64,000 nucleotides of DNA from Paenibacillus sp. 37 (lineage in GTDB: Bacteria; Bacillota; Bacilli; Paenibacillales; Paenibacillaceae): positions 2,976,001-3,040,000 of the forward strand of contig NZ_CP043761.1 of NCBI RefSeq assembly GCF_008386395.1, written 5' to 3'. Below, one piece after another: positions 44,601 to 52,648 of this stretch. The notes beneath the pieces were generated by a model. The model was not told the origin of the DNA, made no database searches, and was given only the letters and a program-made list of their open reading frames with translations. Within the stretch, counting starts at the first letter, position 1, and the number at the start of each line of letters is the position of its first letter. A program made the position numbers and the translations under genes.

Positions 44601-44632
44601 GGTCAACCCGTAATTACGGGTTGGCCTTTTTT
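44601..44632 (+). terminator. Second terminator, near-perfect palindrome
   Basis: GGTCAACCCGTAA pairs with TTACGGGTTGGCC (one G-T pair) and is followed by six T. It stands only 9 nt after the first terminator, so the two form a tandem stop between the peptide locus and the iron operon. Confidence 0.8.
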
Positions 44633-44731
44633 GTGCTCGTTTTCCGATGGGGGAAGCTGGGATGAAAAGCATAACGTCCACTGCCTGTTCCCCAATATCA
44701 CTTAATGATATATACTTACCTGATCAAATAT

Positions 44732-44750
44732 GATATTGATAATCAATATC
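44732..44750 (+). promoter_or_regulatory. Fur box
   Basis: GATATTGATAATCAATATC is a perfect 9-1-9 palindrome and close to the Fur consensus GATAATGATAATCATTATC. It lies 52 nt before the start of the AraC/lipoprotein gene, where bound Fur-Fe would block transcription. The operon should therefore be induced by iron starvation. A TATGAT sequence partly overlaps its left edge and could be the -10 element. Confidence 0.88.
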
Positions 44751-44802
44751 AATTATTGAGTGATGTATACATTGGAAAAAGTGAAACGAGGAGTGCGGAT
44801 AG

Positions 44803-46770
44803 ATGCAAGAGGAAGAAGCAAGACAGGGATTTACACCGGAGATGATTGATATGATGGCCAGTATCTGGACACGTTCGATCATTACATTAATAGATGTACG
44901 CTTTCAGAACATAGCGTCACAATACCCGTTGGAGCAATATAAAATGCCTAGTAGCATGTTTATCTATGCATATGGGGGAGAAGCGCAAATCCAACTGAAT
45001 GAAACCACATTTGCAATGGAACGCTTCGGTTTAGTTCACGGCGGGAAGGGGAGCATGCTCAGTATTACGCCTAAAGAGGAGATGGTGAAGACCTTTATGG
45101 TGTTTTATAGAGCAGAATCACCTCTTTTTTTCAAGAAACATCTGCAACAATTACTGGAGCAAGTAAATCCATTTGTTCAACAGTTTGGTTATACGCCAAG
45201 TAATCCCATCTTGTTACGCGATTGGTTCCAACGGATGATGAATGGCTGGAAACGTGGCAAAGCGATGGATCAGCTACAGGCCAAAAGTTTTTTATATCAA
45301 TTGATTCATGAGGTCTACAGGGATTTGGAGAATGGTGAGATTCGGTATCTCCAGCCAGATCCAGCCGGTTCTGCCAAGATATATCTCGATAAACATTACA
45401 GGGAGCCGATTATGTTTCAACAAATTGCCGATATGTTTGGGATCAGTGGTGGACAATTAACGCGGTTGTTCAAAAAAAGGGAAGGGATGAACTTACAGGA
45501 GTATCTCATTCAGAGAAGGATTGAAGCTGCCTGCCATGACCTGAAACATACAGAAGCGACGGTTAAAGAAATCGCGACAGGAGCTGGTTTCGCAGATGAG
45601 AAAAACCTGTTCCGAATGTTTAAGAAGCTTTACAAGATGACACCAAGTGATTATCGGAAAATAAACGCACTATCCATGCAGGTTGATGGTATTGATAATG
45701 ATTCTCATCTACCTTACGATGAGAGGGAACTAGCAAGTCTAGTCAAGTCTTATAGAGATGGGGAATCAACGATGTTTGGAACATTAAGAAGTAAAGAAAT
45801 GATTTTGGCGGCGGCGATAAGCATGATGCTGTTATTGACGGCATGTACGTCAGGGACGCCAGCGAATAATGGGGGAAAGGCAAATACAACACCTGCGCAG
45901 ACACAGCAGACGACACAACAGGAAGGGTCGGAGACAAAAGCTTCAGAAGCAGTCTCGCAGACCAGAACGATATCCACAGTTAAGGGTGATGTTGAGGTAC
46001 CTAACAACCCTCAGCGAGTTGTAGTTGATTATTTGGTTGGTGATGTGGTGGCCCTAGGTGTAACTCCTTTAGGTGTGGCTAGAGCTGCACGGGGGGAGAC
46101 AGAGCCTGTTTATGCTAACCAGATTACAGACTCCATAAAAGTAGCCATGGAGCCGGAAGATATCATGACGCTTGAGCCTGATCTTATCATTTTGGCATGG
46201 AGTGATGAGTCGTATGATGATTTATCCAAAATTGCCCCGACCATTTATGTTCCCTATGGTGATATGACTACAGAAGAGCGGATACAATTTATTAGCGATG
46301 TTTTGAACAAACAGGAAGAGGCTAAGGATGTTTTGAATGCTTATACCGGAAAAATCGAAGAAGCAAAGCTAGCCTTTCAGAATGCGGGCCTATCCGATGT
46401 GACGATTACGGTTGGAGAATTCAGTGATAAAAGTAACTACATAGCTGGAGCCAAGCATGCCGTTGGTGAGCTTATTTACGATGAACTTCAATTGCAGGCA
46501 CCTTCAAAAGTCCAAACGGATATTATTGATGCAAATAAATATTGGGGTGATGTCTCCATGGAAGTATTACCCGCTTACTCTGGGGATTATATGATCTTCT
46601 TAGGAGATGGAAACGTTGCTGCTAATAATGCAGTGTGGAATGCCATACCTGCTGTGCAACATAATCGGATCGTAAAGGTGGATTCTTCGCTATCTTGGTC
46701 CACCGACGTAATGACTTCCAGTGCATTGATTGATTATATTGTTAGTCAATTGCTGGCATTAGCTAAATAA
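44803..46770 (+). CDS. AraC-family regulator fused to a siderophore-binding lipoprotein
   Basis: One open frame of 655 residues. Residues about 1-185 form an N-terminal sensing region; 193-290 hold a double helix-turn-helix AraC domain ending TPSDYRK. After a 33-residue linker comes a complete lipoprotein (324-655): a basic start MFGTLRSKEM, a hydrophobic core, lipobox LLLTAC with Cys348, a Thr/Gln-rich spacer, then a FecB/FeuA-type iron-siderophore binding fold. B. subtilis Btr is also AraC plus binding-protein domain but, to my knowledge, without an internal lipoprotein signal. Either the fusion is membrane-tethered, or translation also starts at ATG 45772 (weak GGGGA 8 nt upstream) to give a free lipoprotein. 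Two FecCD permeases follow, and a Fur box precedes it. Expected role: sensing and capturing a ferric siderophore. Confidence 0.85.
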   Translation: MQEEEARQGFTPEMIDMMASIWTRSIITLIDVRFQNIASQYPLEQYKMPSSMFIYAYGGEAQIQLNETTFAMERFGLVHGGKGSMLSITPKEEMVKTFMVFYRAESPLFFKKHLQQLLEQVNPFVQQFGYTPSNPILLRDWFQRMMNGWKRGKAMDQLQAKSFLYQLIHEVYRDLENGEIRYLQPDPAGSAKIYLDKHYREPIMFQQIADMFGISGGQLTRLFKKREGMNLQEYLIQRRIEAACHDLKHTEATVKEIATGAGFADEKNLFRMFKKLYKMTPSDYRKINALSMQVDGIDNDSHLPYDERELASLVKSYRDGESTMFGTLRSKEMILAAAISMMLLLTACTSGTPANNGGKANTTPAQTQQTTQQEGSETKASEAVSQTRTISTVKGDVEVPNNPQRVVVDYLVGDVVALGVTPLGVARAARGETEPVYANQITDSIKVAMEPEDIMTLEPDLIILAWSDESYDDLSKIAPTIYVPYGDMTTEERIQFISDVLNKQEEAKDVLNAYTGKIEEAKLAFQNAGLSDVTITVGEFSDKSNYIAGAKHAVGELIYDELQLQAPSKVQTDIIDANKYWGDVSMEVLPAYSGDYMIFLGDGNVAANNAVWNAIPAVQHNRIVKVDSSLSWSTDVMTSSALIDYIVSQLLALAK

Positions 46771-46887
46771 GAGTTAGAACGAAATTTTAATTGAGCACTC
46801 CAAATTTTCAAACATGACCAGTCGAATTTATGGACGTTAATAACCATATTCGTTTGGATTGTAAATAGGTGATGAAAGGGAAACGAG

Positions 46888-47913
46888 ATGAAAAGCAAGC
46901 CTGAACAAAAACGCCGTGAGGCGATGAACTTCACCATGTACATGGTAGTAGGGCTTGGATTAACGGTTCTCATGTCGGCGGCATCAATTATGTTTGGTGC
47001 TGCTGATATGAGGTTAGCAACGGTATGGGAGGCTATTTTCCGATTTGATCCAATGCTCACTGAACATCAAATTATTCAAACCATGCGTCTTCCGCGTACC
47101 GTAGCTGATCTGATCGTCGGGTGTAGCCTTGCAGTATGTGGCGCGATCATGCAGGGGACAACGCGTAATCCGCTGGCCGACTCCGGGCTCATGGGGATTA
47201 GCTCTGGCGCAGCATTTGCAATTGCACTTTGCCTGGCCTTTCTGCCGGGCTATTCGTATTGGCAGATGATGTTGTTCGCTTGTCTGGGAGCAGCGATCGC
47301 CACCGGTATGACGTACTTTACCGCGTCACTGGGCAATCGCGGAATGACGCCTCAGCGGCTTGTACTGGCAGGTCTGTCTATTTCAATGTTGTTTGGTGCA
47401 CTCAGTCAGTATTTGGCAATTAATTATGATTTGGGGCGAGCATTGACATTCTGGACGGCGGGTAGTACAGCGGGTGTCAAATGGGGTGAACTGTTGATTA
47501 TCTCACCGCTTTTTGTTGGTGGTATACTGCTGGCACTGGCGCTTTCCCCTTCGGTTACATTGCTCAGTTTGGGAGATGATGTAGCAAGTGGACTCGGCAT
47601 TCGTAGCGGACTGGTCAAAATTTTGTCGACAATTATTGTACTTGTACTGACTGGATTGGCTGTTGTTGTGGTTGGCCCGGTTGGTTTTGTGGGTCTGATT
47701 ACCCCGCATATTGTGCGATATATGGTAGGTGTCGACTATCGATATATTATTCCGGCAGCGGCGTTATATGGTGCGTTGCTGACCGTATCGGCCGATTTGG
47801 CTGGACGTTTGATCAATAAACCGTTCGAAACGCCGATTGCCATTATATTTTCTATCATTGGTGTGCCGTATTTTCTCTTCTTGGCGCGAAGACAAAGGAG
47901 GGAATATGAATGA
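46888..47913 (+). CDS. Iron-siderophore ABC permease (FecCD family), first subunit
   Basis: Permease of 341 residues with about nine to ten transmembrane helices and the family motif region GAIMQGTTRNPLADSGLMG near residues 85-105. It probably pairs with the next gene as the FeuB/FeuC-like channel for the siderophore bound by the preceding lipoprotein. GAAAGGGAAACGAG precedes the ATG. It follows the lipoprotein gene by 117 nt with no terminator seen, so it probably belongs to the same Fur-controlled operon. Its stop overlaps the next start by 4 nt (ATGA). The siderophore is unknown. Confidence 0.92.
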   Translation: MKSKPEQKRREAMNFTMYMVVGLGLTVLMSAASIMFGAADMRLATVWEAIFRFDPMLTEHQIIQTMRLPRTVADLIVGCSLAVCGAIMQGTTRNPLADSGLMGISSGAAFAIALCLAFLPGYSYWQMMLFACLGAAIATGMTYFTASLGNRGMTPQRLVLAGLSISMLFGALSQYLAINYDLGRALTFWTAGSTAGVKWGELLIISPLFVGGILLALALSPSVTLLSLGDDVASGLGIRSGLVKILSTIIVLVLTGLAVVVVGPVGFVGLITPHIVRYMVGVDYRYIIPAAALYGALLTVSADLAGRLINKPFETPIAIIFSIIGVPYFLFLARRQRREYE

Positions 47914-48923
47914 CCAAGCGGCGTTATACGGTGAAACGAGGCATTATCATCAATGTAGTGCTTATGGTGCTCATCCTTGTGTTTGCGATCATTAGCATGA
48001 ATTCTGGCAAGATGAATCTTTCACCGCTAGAAGTGCTGAACGTTCTCATAGGAAACGGTACCGATAAGCAAAATCTGATTGTGTTTGATTTTCGTCTGCC
48101 ACGAATTGTACTTTCGATTTTGGTAGGTCTGGGAATGGGAGCGGCGGGGGTCGTGATGCAGAGTTTGCTGCGTAATGACATGGCTAGCCCGGGTACACTG
48201 GGAATTAGTTCGGGATCGGGTTTGTTTGTCCTGTTCTTCGTTGTATTCATTGAATCCACAGGCAAGAGTTCCTTTATTGCTCTGCCTCTGTTGGCTTTTG
48301 TTGGCGGACTATTGGCAGCGGGTTTGATCTTCTTATTATCGTATCGCCGCGGACGAGACATCTCGCCAATCGGTTTGATCCTGACCGGGGTCGCGTTAGG
48401 AAGCGGGTACGGGGCGCTGACGACCTTCTTGACACTCAAGCTGGATGATTCGCAGATGAACTTCATGCTGTATTGGCTGGCGGGGAGCCTATGGGGCGAT
48501 GATTGGGGTTATATTTCCATACTGACACCATGGGTCTTGATCTTACTCGGCTATATTTTTTACAAGGCTCGCATACTGAATGCCCTCCATCTGGGCAATC
48601 AGACAGCACAGGGGCTTGGTGTTTCCGTGAAACGGCAGTTTTTTGGGTTGTCAATCGCTGCTGTTGCTTTATCCTCTGGCAGTGTAGCCGTGGGGGGAAG
48701 CTTCTTTTTCGTTGGCTTGATCGCTCCGCATATGGCCAGAAAACTGGTCGGTCCCGATCACAAATTGCTCATTCCGGCTGCCAGCTTGGCCGGGGGACTA
48801 ATCGTGGTGTTGGCTGACACGATTACGCGCACGGTTAGACTCGTAGGAGATGTGCCGACAGGAATCGTTATTACAGTTATTAGTGTTCCATATTTTCTTT
48901 ATTTACTAGCAAAAGCCAAATAA
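47910..48923 (+). CDS. Iron-siderophore ABC permease (FecCD family), second subunit
   Basis: Permease of 337 residues, FeuC/FecD-like, with a hydrophobic start and the family region GAAGVVMQSLLRNDMASPG. GGAGGG lies upstream of the ATG. No ATPase gene follows, as in B. subtilis systems that share a remote ATPase (YusV). The operon ends at the hairpin at 49071. Confidence 0.92.
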   Translation: MTKRRYTVKRGIIINVVLMVLILVFAIISMNSGKMNLSPLEVLNVLIGNGTDKQNLIVFDFRLPRIVLSILVGLGMGAAGVVMQSLLRNDMASPGTLGISSGSGLFVLFFVVFIESTGKSSFIALPLLAFVGGLLAAGLIFLLSYRRGRDISPIGLILTGVALGSGYGALTTFLTLKLDDSQMNFMLYWLAGSLWGDDWGYISILTPWVLILLGYIFYKARILNALHLGNQTAQGLGVSVKRQFFGLSIAAVALSSGSVAVGGSFFFVGLIAPHMARKLVGPDHKLLIPAASLAGGLIVVLADTITRTVRLVGDVPTGIVITVISVPYFLYLLAKAK

Positions 48924-49070
48924 CACAATCAATGATATGGTCTGAATATTTGTGGAAAACGGCTTGGCAGGATTGTGCGTTGCTTATTAAAGCAGAATGC
49001 ACGATATCAAAAGTTCAACGATCGAAGCTAGCCTGCATTACCGCTAGGCTTCTTAATAAATAGCATATAG

Positions 49071-49110
49071 AAAAAGATGCCATTACGAGGATGTCGTATT
49101 GGCATCTTTT
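49071..49110. terminator. Bidirectional terminator between convergent genes
   Basis: AAAAAGATGCCA pairs with TGGCATCTTTT, extended by an inner ATTACGA/TCGTATT arm. The A-run on the left and T-run on the right let it end both the permease operon (+) and the LuxR-type gene (-). A second imperfect hairpin (GAAGCTAGC/GCTAGGCTTC, 49024-49052) lies just before it. The rest of 48924-49164 shows nothing I can name. Confidence 0.85.
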
Positions 49111-49164
49111 GATTGTACTCATTGTTTGATAGCCAAGTTGATTATCGGGAAATTACATCAGGAT

Positions 49165-50274
49165 TTATAGGGCAGGCTCATCTGACAGCTGAAAACGGGA
49201 AACAAAATACCAGATGAGCTCGCGACGCGAGGATATCTTGGTTTTGGCGAAAATGGATTTTAAATGATCCTGAACCGTGTAGACGGAAATATGCATCGCA
49301 GCAGCAATTTCTTTGGATGAATAGCTGCGCAGCACATATCCGAGCAGTTCCCGCTCTCGACTGGATAATCCATGGCTTTCGGCAAGCAAGGGCAGCAAAT
49401 CCTGCGGCATCGCCTGCTCCAAACGGATAGCAATCTGATCCGGTCCTTTAAGCTGTTGCATGAGACTGGCATGAAGTATGAGGTAACGCCCATCCGGAAG
49501 TTGAATGCAAACTTTGGATGGTGAGTCGGGAGCAAGTTGAGTATCTTCAGCCCGTTCAGCCCGATTCTTGCGCTGCAAGTGGGAACTCACTGCACGTACC
49601 GGACGGGGCAGAATGTCTGGCCCTACATGTTCCAGCGTACGCAATTGGGACAGCCAATACTGAGCGGAGGCGTTCAGCGATAAGAGCTGGAACGTATCTG
49701 AGCTGATCAAAATTCCGGGTTCTTCGGGACTTCCACTCGTGAGTTCATCGATCAGTGTCAGACTTGTGGACCGCAGCATCGATGCAATCGAAGCAGTCCA
49801 GGTCTGAATCAGCAACCGTTCTTCTTTTGTGAAAAAAGAATTCCCAGTCTTGCGATACAGTGTCAGATATCCCCAACAAGCGTCTCCGTTGACGAATACA
49901 GCGCGAAGTTCATCACCGAACCCCGCTGGCTGAAGAATGTTGATATAACGTGGGCTTTGTTCAAGCTGTGAGTTCATGGACGTATGAAGTGTAGCTGTGT
50001 GCTCACCGCTGCGAATTAATTCAGCGTATTTATGTATATCTTCTTCCATGTATTCATTGATGAATAACCGATCATGAATGGCCTCAATGCCATCTTCTGT
50101 CACGGCTCCTGTGGAGAGAAGAGTCAGAGGATCAACGGTAGTGAAACAGTATGCATCGTAAGGTATAACCGTATGGATCTGCTTGAGAACAGCTTCCCGA
50201 TAAGTACGTGAGGTCCAGGTTCCTTTTTCAAGAGAAGTGATAAGTCTGTGGTTCCGATCAATACGTGATGTCAA
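49165..50274 (-). CDS. LuxR-type regulator with a GAF-like sensor region
   Basis: About 369 residues. The C-terminal 65 residues form a LuxR/FixJ helix-turn-helix (LSSRERELLGYVLRSYSSKEIAAAMHIS in part, then TVQDHLKSIFAKT). The N-terminal region has a GAF-like pattern (residues about 20-190) and a poorly defined middle. The start chosen is TTG at 50274 (or TTG 50277) because AGAGAGGAG lies 5-8 nt upstream; the longer frame to 50412 would run through the divergent promoter and has no ribosome site. It is transcribed away from the methyltransferase gene, from an overlapping promoter, so it is a good candidate to control that pair. The signal is unknown. Confidence 0.82.
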   Translation of the reverse strand: MTSRIDRNHRLITSLEKGTWTSRTYREAVLKQIHTVIPYDAYCFTTVDPLTLLSTGAVTEDGIEAIHDRLFINEYMEEDIHKYAELIRSGEHTATLHTSMNSQLEQSPRYINILQPAGFGDELRAVFVNGDACWGYLTLYRKTGNSFFTKEERLLIQTWTASIASMLRSTSLTLIDELTSGSPEEPGILISSDTFQLLSLNASAQYWLSQLRTLEHVGPDILPRPVRAVSSHLQRKNRAERAEDTQLAPDSPSKVCIQLPDGRYLILHASLMQQLKGPDQIAIRLEQAMPQDLLPLLAESHGLSSRERELLGYVLRSYSSKEIAAAMHISVYTVQDHLKSIFAKTKISSRRELIWYFVSRFQLSDEPAL

Positions 50275-50318
50275 CAAGATTACTCCTCTCTCTGTGCGCA
50301 TATCCCAATGTTCTGGGA

Positions 50319-50346
50319 TTGTAGGCTCGGCGTATCCTTCTATAAT
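50319..50346 (+). promoter_or_regulatory. Promoter for the methyltransferase gene
   Basis: TTGTAG (50319) and TATAAT (50341) are separated by 16 nt. The element lies about 58 nt before the ATG, and AGAGGAG precedes the ATG. Confidence 0.6.
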
Positions 50347-50370
50347 GAAATTAGACGAACAACGAGTCAA
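50342..50370 (-). promoter_or_regulatory. Promoter for the LuxR-type gene, overlapping the divergent promoter
   Basis: On the minus strand TTGACT (50370-50365) and CATTAT (50347-50342) are separated by 17 nt. Its -10 overlaps the plus-strand TATAAT. An inverted repeat TTAGAC/GTCTAA (50351-50376, 14-nt spacer) covers the region and could be an operator. Confidence 0.6.
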
Positions 50371-50403
50371 GTCTAACTTCAATTCAAGAGGAGTGCGATA
50401 TCC

Positions 50404-51111
50404 ATGAATCACAATTCATCACCGATGAGCTGGGAAACAGCAGATGTTCATCGTTACGAACAATCGATAGCCCTGAAAATTCCGGGTTATTCTCATATGC
50501 ATGATCTAATGGAACGGCTGCTTTCAGCATCTTTTGCAGATAACAACGATATTCATATCCTTGTTGCCGGTGCGGGAGGGGGAAAAGAGATTGCTCTGCT
50601 CGGATCACGTCATGCCGGTTGGACATTGACTGGAGTAGATCCATCACAGCCCATGCTGCAACTTGCTGAGAAACGAGTCACGGAAGCAGGCATCGGTTCC
50701 AGAGTGACGCTGCAACCTGTCACGGTTGAAGAGTTGCCGGAGGATATTTTATATGATGGGGCGACAAGCATGCTCATGTTGCATTTCCTTCAAGGGATGG
50801 AGGCCAAGAGAACGTTTCTGACCAGCCTCGCAACGAGACTTAAACCGGGTGCACCACTGATCATTGCGGCTGTAAATGCCGATCTTCGTTCACCTGCGCA
50901 TCCAACTATGATGCAAGCTTGGAAGAATCACATGTTGAGTGTGGGCGTGCTTCCTGAAGAGTGGGAGCGCTTTGCTGCTTCTCTGGGCCGCGAATCTGAT
51001 CCCATATGCTCTGAAGAGATGACTCAGCTACTCACCGAATGCGGTTTCTCACAAATCACACGTTACTTCGGGGCGTTCTGGGTGGAGGGGTATTATGCAA
51101 TTCGAAACTAA
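50404..51111 (+). CDS. SAM-dependent class I methyltransferase
   Basis: Protein of 235 residues with a Rossmann-type SAM-binding core: motif I VAGAGGGKE near residue 55, an acidic end of strand 2 (TGVDPS) near residue 79, and LKPGAPLIIAAV after motif III. The substrate cannot be read from the sequence. AGAGGAG precedes the ATG. The stop overlaps the start of the following dehydrogenase by 17 nt, so both enzymes are coupled and may act on the same compound. The gene is divergent from the LuxR-type regulator. Confidence 0.87.
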   Translation: MNHNSSPMSWETADVHRYEQSIALKIPGYSHMHDLMERLLSASFADNNDIHILVAGAGGGKEIALLGSRHAGWTLTGVDPSQPMLQLAEKRVTEAGIGSRVTLQPVTVEELPEDILYDGATSMLMLHFLQGMEAKRTFLTSLATRLKPGAPLIIAAVNADLRSPAHPTMMQAWKNHMLSVGVLPEEWERFAASLGRESDPICSEEMTQLLTECGFSQITRYFGAFWVEGYYAIRN

Positions 51112-52198
51112 CGTGAAGCCGATGAAAGATCAGATCTGGGTGGTTGGTGGTTATGGTCAAGTGGGGCAGATGATATGTAGTCAACTGGGGAAATTGTTCC
51201 CAGGTAAAGTATGGGCTGCGGGTACACGCATGAACCGTGCGGAAGAGTTCAGTAGGTCTACAGGTGGTGCTGTGCTACCGCTTCAACTGGATGTAACACG
51301 ACCTGTAGAGCCATCCATGTTAAGGCCTGTGAAGCTGGTCATCATGTGTGTTGATCAGAGCGATACCCGGTTCGTTGAAGCCTGCGCACAAGCCGGAACC
51401 GATTATATTGATATTTCTGCAAAATATGATTTTCTCGCTCAGGTTGAACAGCTGCATACCAAAATGCAACGTTCCCAATCGACCACGATCCTCAGCGTTG
51501 GATTGTCACCGGGAGTAACGAACTTGCTTGTACGCGAAGCGACCATGCATATGGATCGGGTAGAGGAAGCAGATATTACCGTGATGCTGGGACTTGGAGA
51601 GAAACACGGAAAAGCTGCTGTGGAGTGGACCGTTGATCAGATGAATGCCACCTACCAGGTGATGCAAAAGGGCAAGCCTACGGAAGTGCAAAGTTTCGGA
51701 GATGGCAAAAGGATCGATTTTGGAGCGGTATTGGGGAACCGGAAGGCCTATCGATTTAACTTTTCAGATCAACACGTGGTTGCTCGGACGTTACGAATTC
51801 CAACTGTATCCACCCGACTATGCCTGGACTCCCGCTGGATCACAGGATCCATGGCAATCTCCAAACGTGCAGGGTTGTTTTCGTTGTTGCGTATCCCGTC
51901 TATTCGGAATGGAACGGTGAAGGCCTTTGGTCTTATTCCTGGAGGAGAGCCGATGTATGCGGTCAAGGTCGATGCCATTGGATGGGAAAATGGGGAACAA
52001 GTCCGCGTCGAACAATTGCTTGTTGGCGATAAGGAAGCAGATGCAACAGCAGCCGTAGCAACAGCCGTGGCGGAACGCGTATATAGAACGGAGTCAGCGT
52101 TGCCTCATGGTGTGTTTCACATTGAACAGTGTCTCTCTTTACAGGACATTCAGGATGCACTTCATACGCCACTAGAGGTGACCACCCAGATCACCTAG
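51095..52198 (+). CDS. Saccharopine dehydrogenase-like NAD(P)-binding oxidoreductase
   Basis: Protein of 367 residues. The N-terminal Rossmann motif is VVGGYGQVGQ (residues 13-22). The pattern CVDQSDTRFVEACAQAG followed by DYIDIS is typical of the saccharopine dehydrogenase/trans-acting enoyl reductase superfamily. The ATG at 51095 is preceded by GGAGGGG. The reaction is unknown; family members range from lysine metabolism to enoyl reductases, so a lysine role should not be assumed. It is coupled to the methyltransferase. Confidence 0.8.
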   Translation: MQFETNVKPMKDQIWVVGGYGQVGQMICSQLGKLFPGKVWAAGTRMNRAEEFSRSTGGAVLPLQLDVTRPVEPSMLRPVKLVIMCVDQSDTRFVEACAQAGTDYIDISAKYDFLAQVEQLHTKMQRSQSTTILSVGLSPGVTNLLVREATMHMDRVEEADITVMLGLGEKHGKAAVEWTVDQMNATYQVMQKGKPTEVQSFGDGKRIDFGAVLGNRKAYRFNFSDQHVVARTLRIPTVSTRLCLDSRWITGSMAISKRAGLFSLLRIPSIRNGTVKAFGLIPGGEPMYAVKVDAIGWENGEQVRVEQLLVGDKEADATAAVATAVAERVYRTESALPHGVFHIEQCLSLQDIQDALHTPLEVTTQIT

Positions 52199-52210
52199 TT
52201 TCATGTTCTT

Positions 52211-52238
52211 TTGCTGGGAACCTCCGATCTGCTATGAT
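52211..52238 (+). promoter_or_regulatory. Promoter for the small unknown gene
   Basis: TTGCTG (52211) and TATGAT (52233) with a 16-nt spacer lie about 39 nt before the ATG. Confidence 0.5.
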
Positions 52239-52276
52239 GGAACAATAATCATGGCATGAATGGAGGGAGGGAGATC

Positions 52277-52570
52277 ATGAACTGCGTTGCTGTATTACCT
52301 TATTACAAAGTACAGAGAGAAGTGACGGGTCTCGCCCAAGAGATTGAGATGAATGCCCGCTCCATGATTCTGTATTCAGATAAAATCGTGACCAAATACC
52401 GCGAGTTCAACATTACGGAAGTGTTTGATATGTCATTTCGCCGTATGGGTGATGAAGGTGGATTTTTCTATCTGCACACAAGCACAGGAGTATATCCATA
52501 TATGGTCGAGATTGACCCCAAACCCTTTATACAAACTTTCAGAAAGATGACGATCCAAAAATTAAAATGA
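52277..52570 (+). CDS. Small protein of unknown function
   Basis: Protein of 97 residues, cytosolic by composition. The ATG at 52277 follows GGAGGGAGGGAG; an earlier ATG at 52256 lacks a site. It shows no motif that I recognise with certainty. The end (TSTGVYPYMVEIDPKPFIQTFRKM) has the beta-rich then helical look of small PH-like bacterial proteins, which is only an impression. It stands between the dehydrogenase and an amidohydrolase, with its own promoter. Confidence 0.7.
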   Translation: MNCVAVLPYYKVQREVTGLAQEIEMNARSMILYSDKIVTKYREFNITEVFDMSFRRMGDEGGFFYLHTSTGVYPYMVEIDPKPFIQTFRKMTIQKLK

Positions 52571-52648
52571 CTTGACCTTTCCGTTACGTGAAGGCTTACC
52601 CTCGGATATGGAATGAACCATAACCAATTCAGAGGAGCTGTGAATGTA

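Noticed and set aside
50278..50412. N-terminal extension of the LuxR-type protein to ATG 50412
   Set aside because: It would cover both divergent promoters and overlap the methyltransferase start; the TTG near 50274 has a far better ribosome site.
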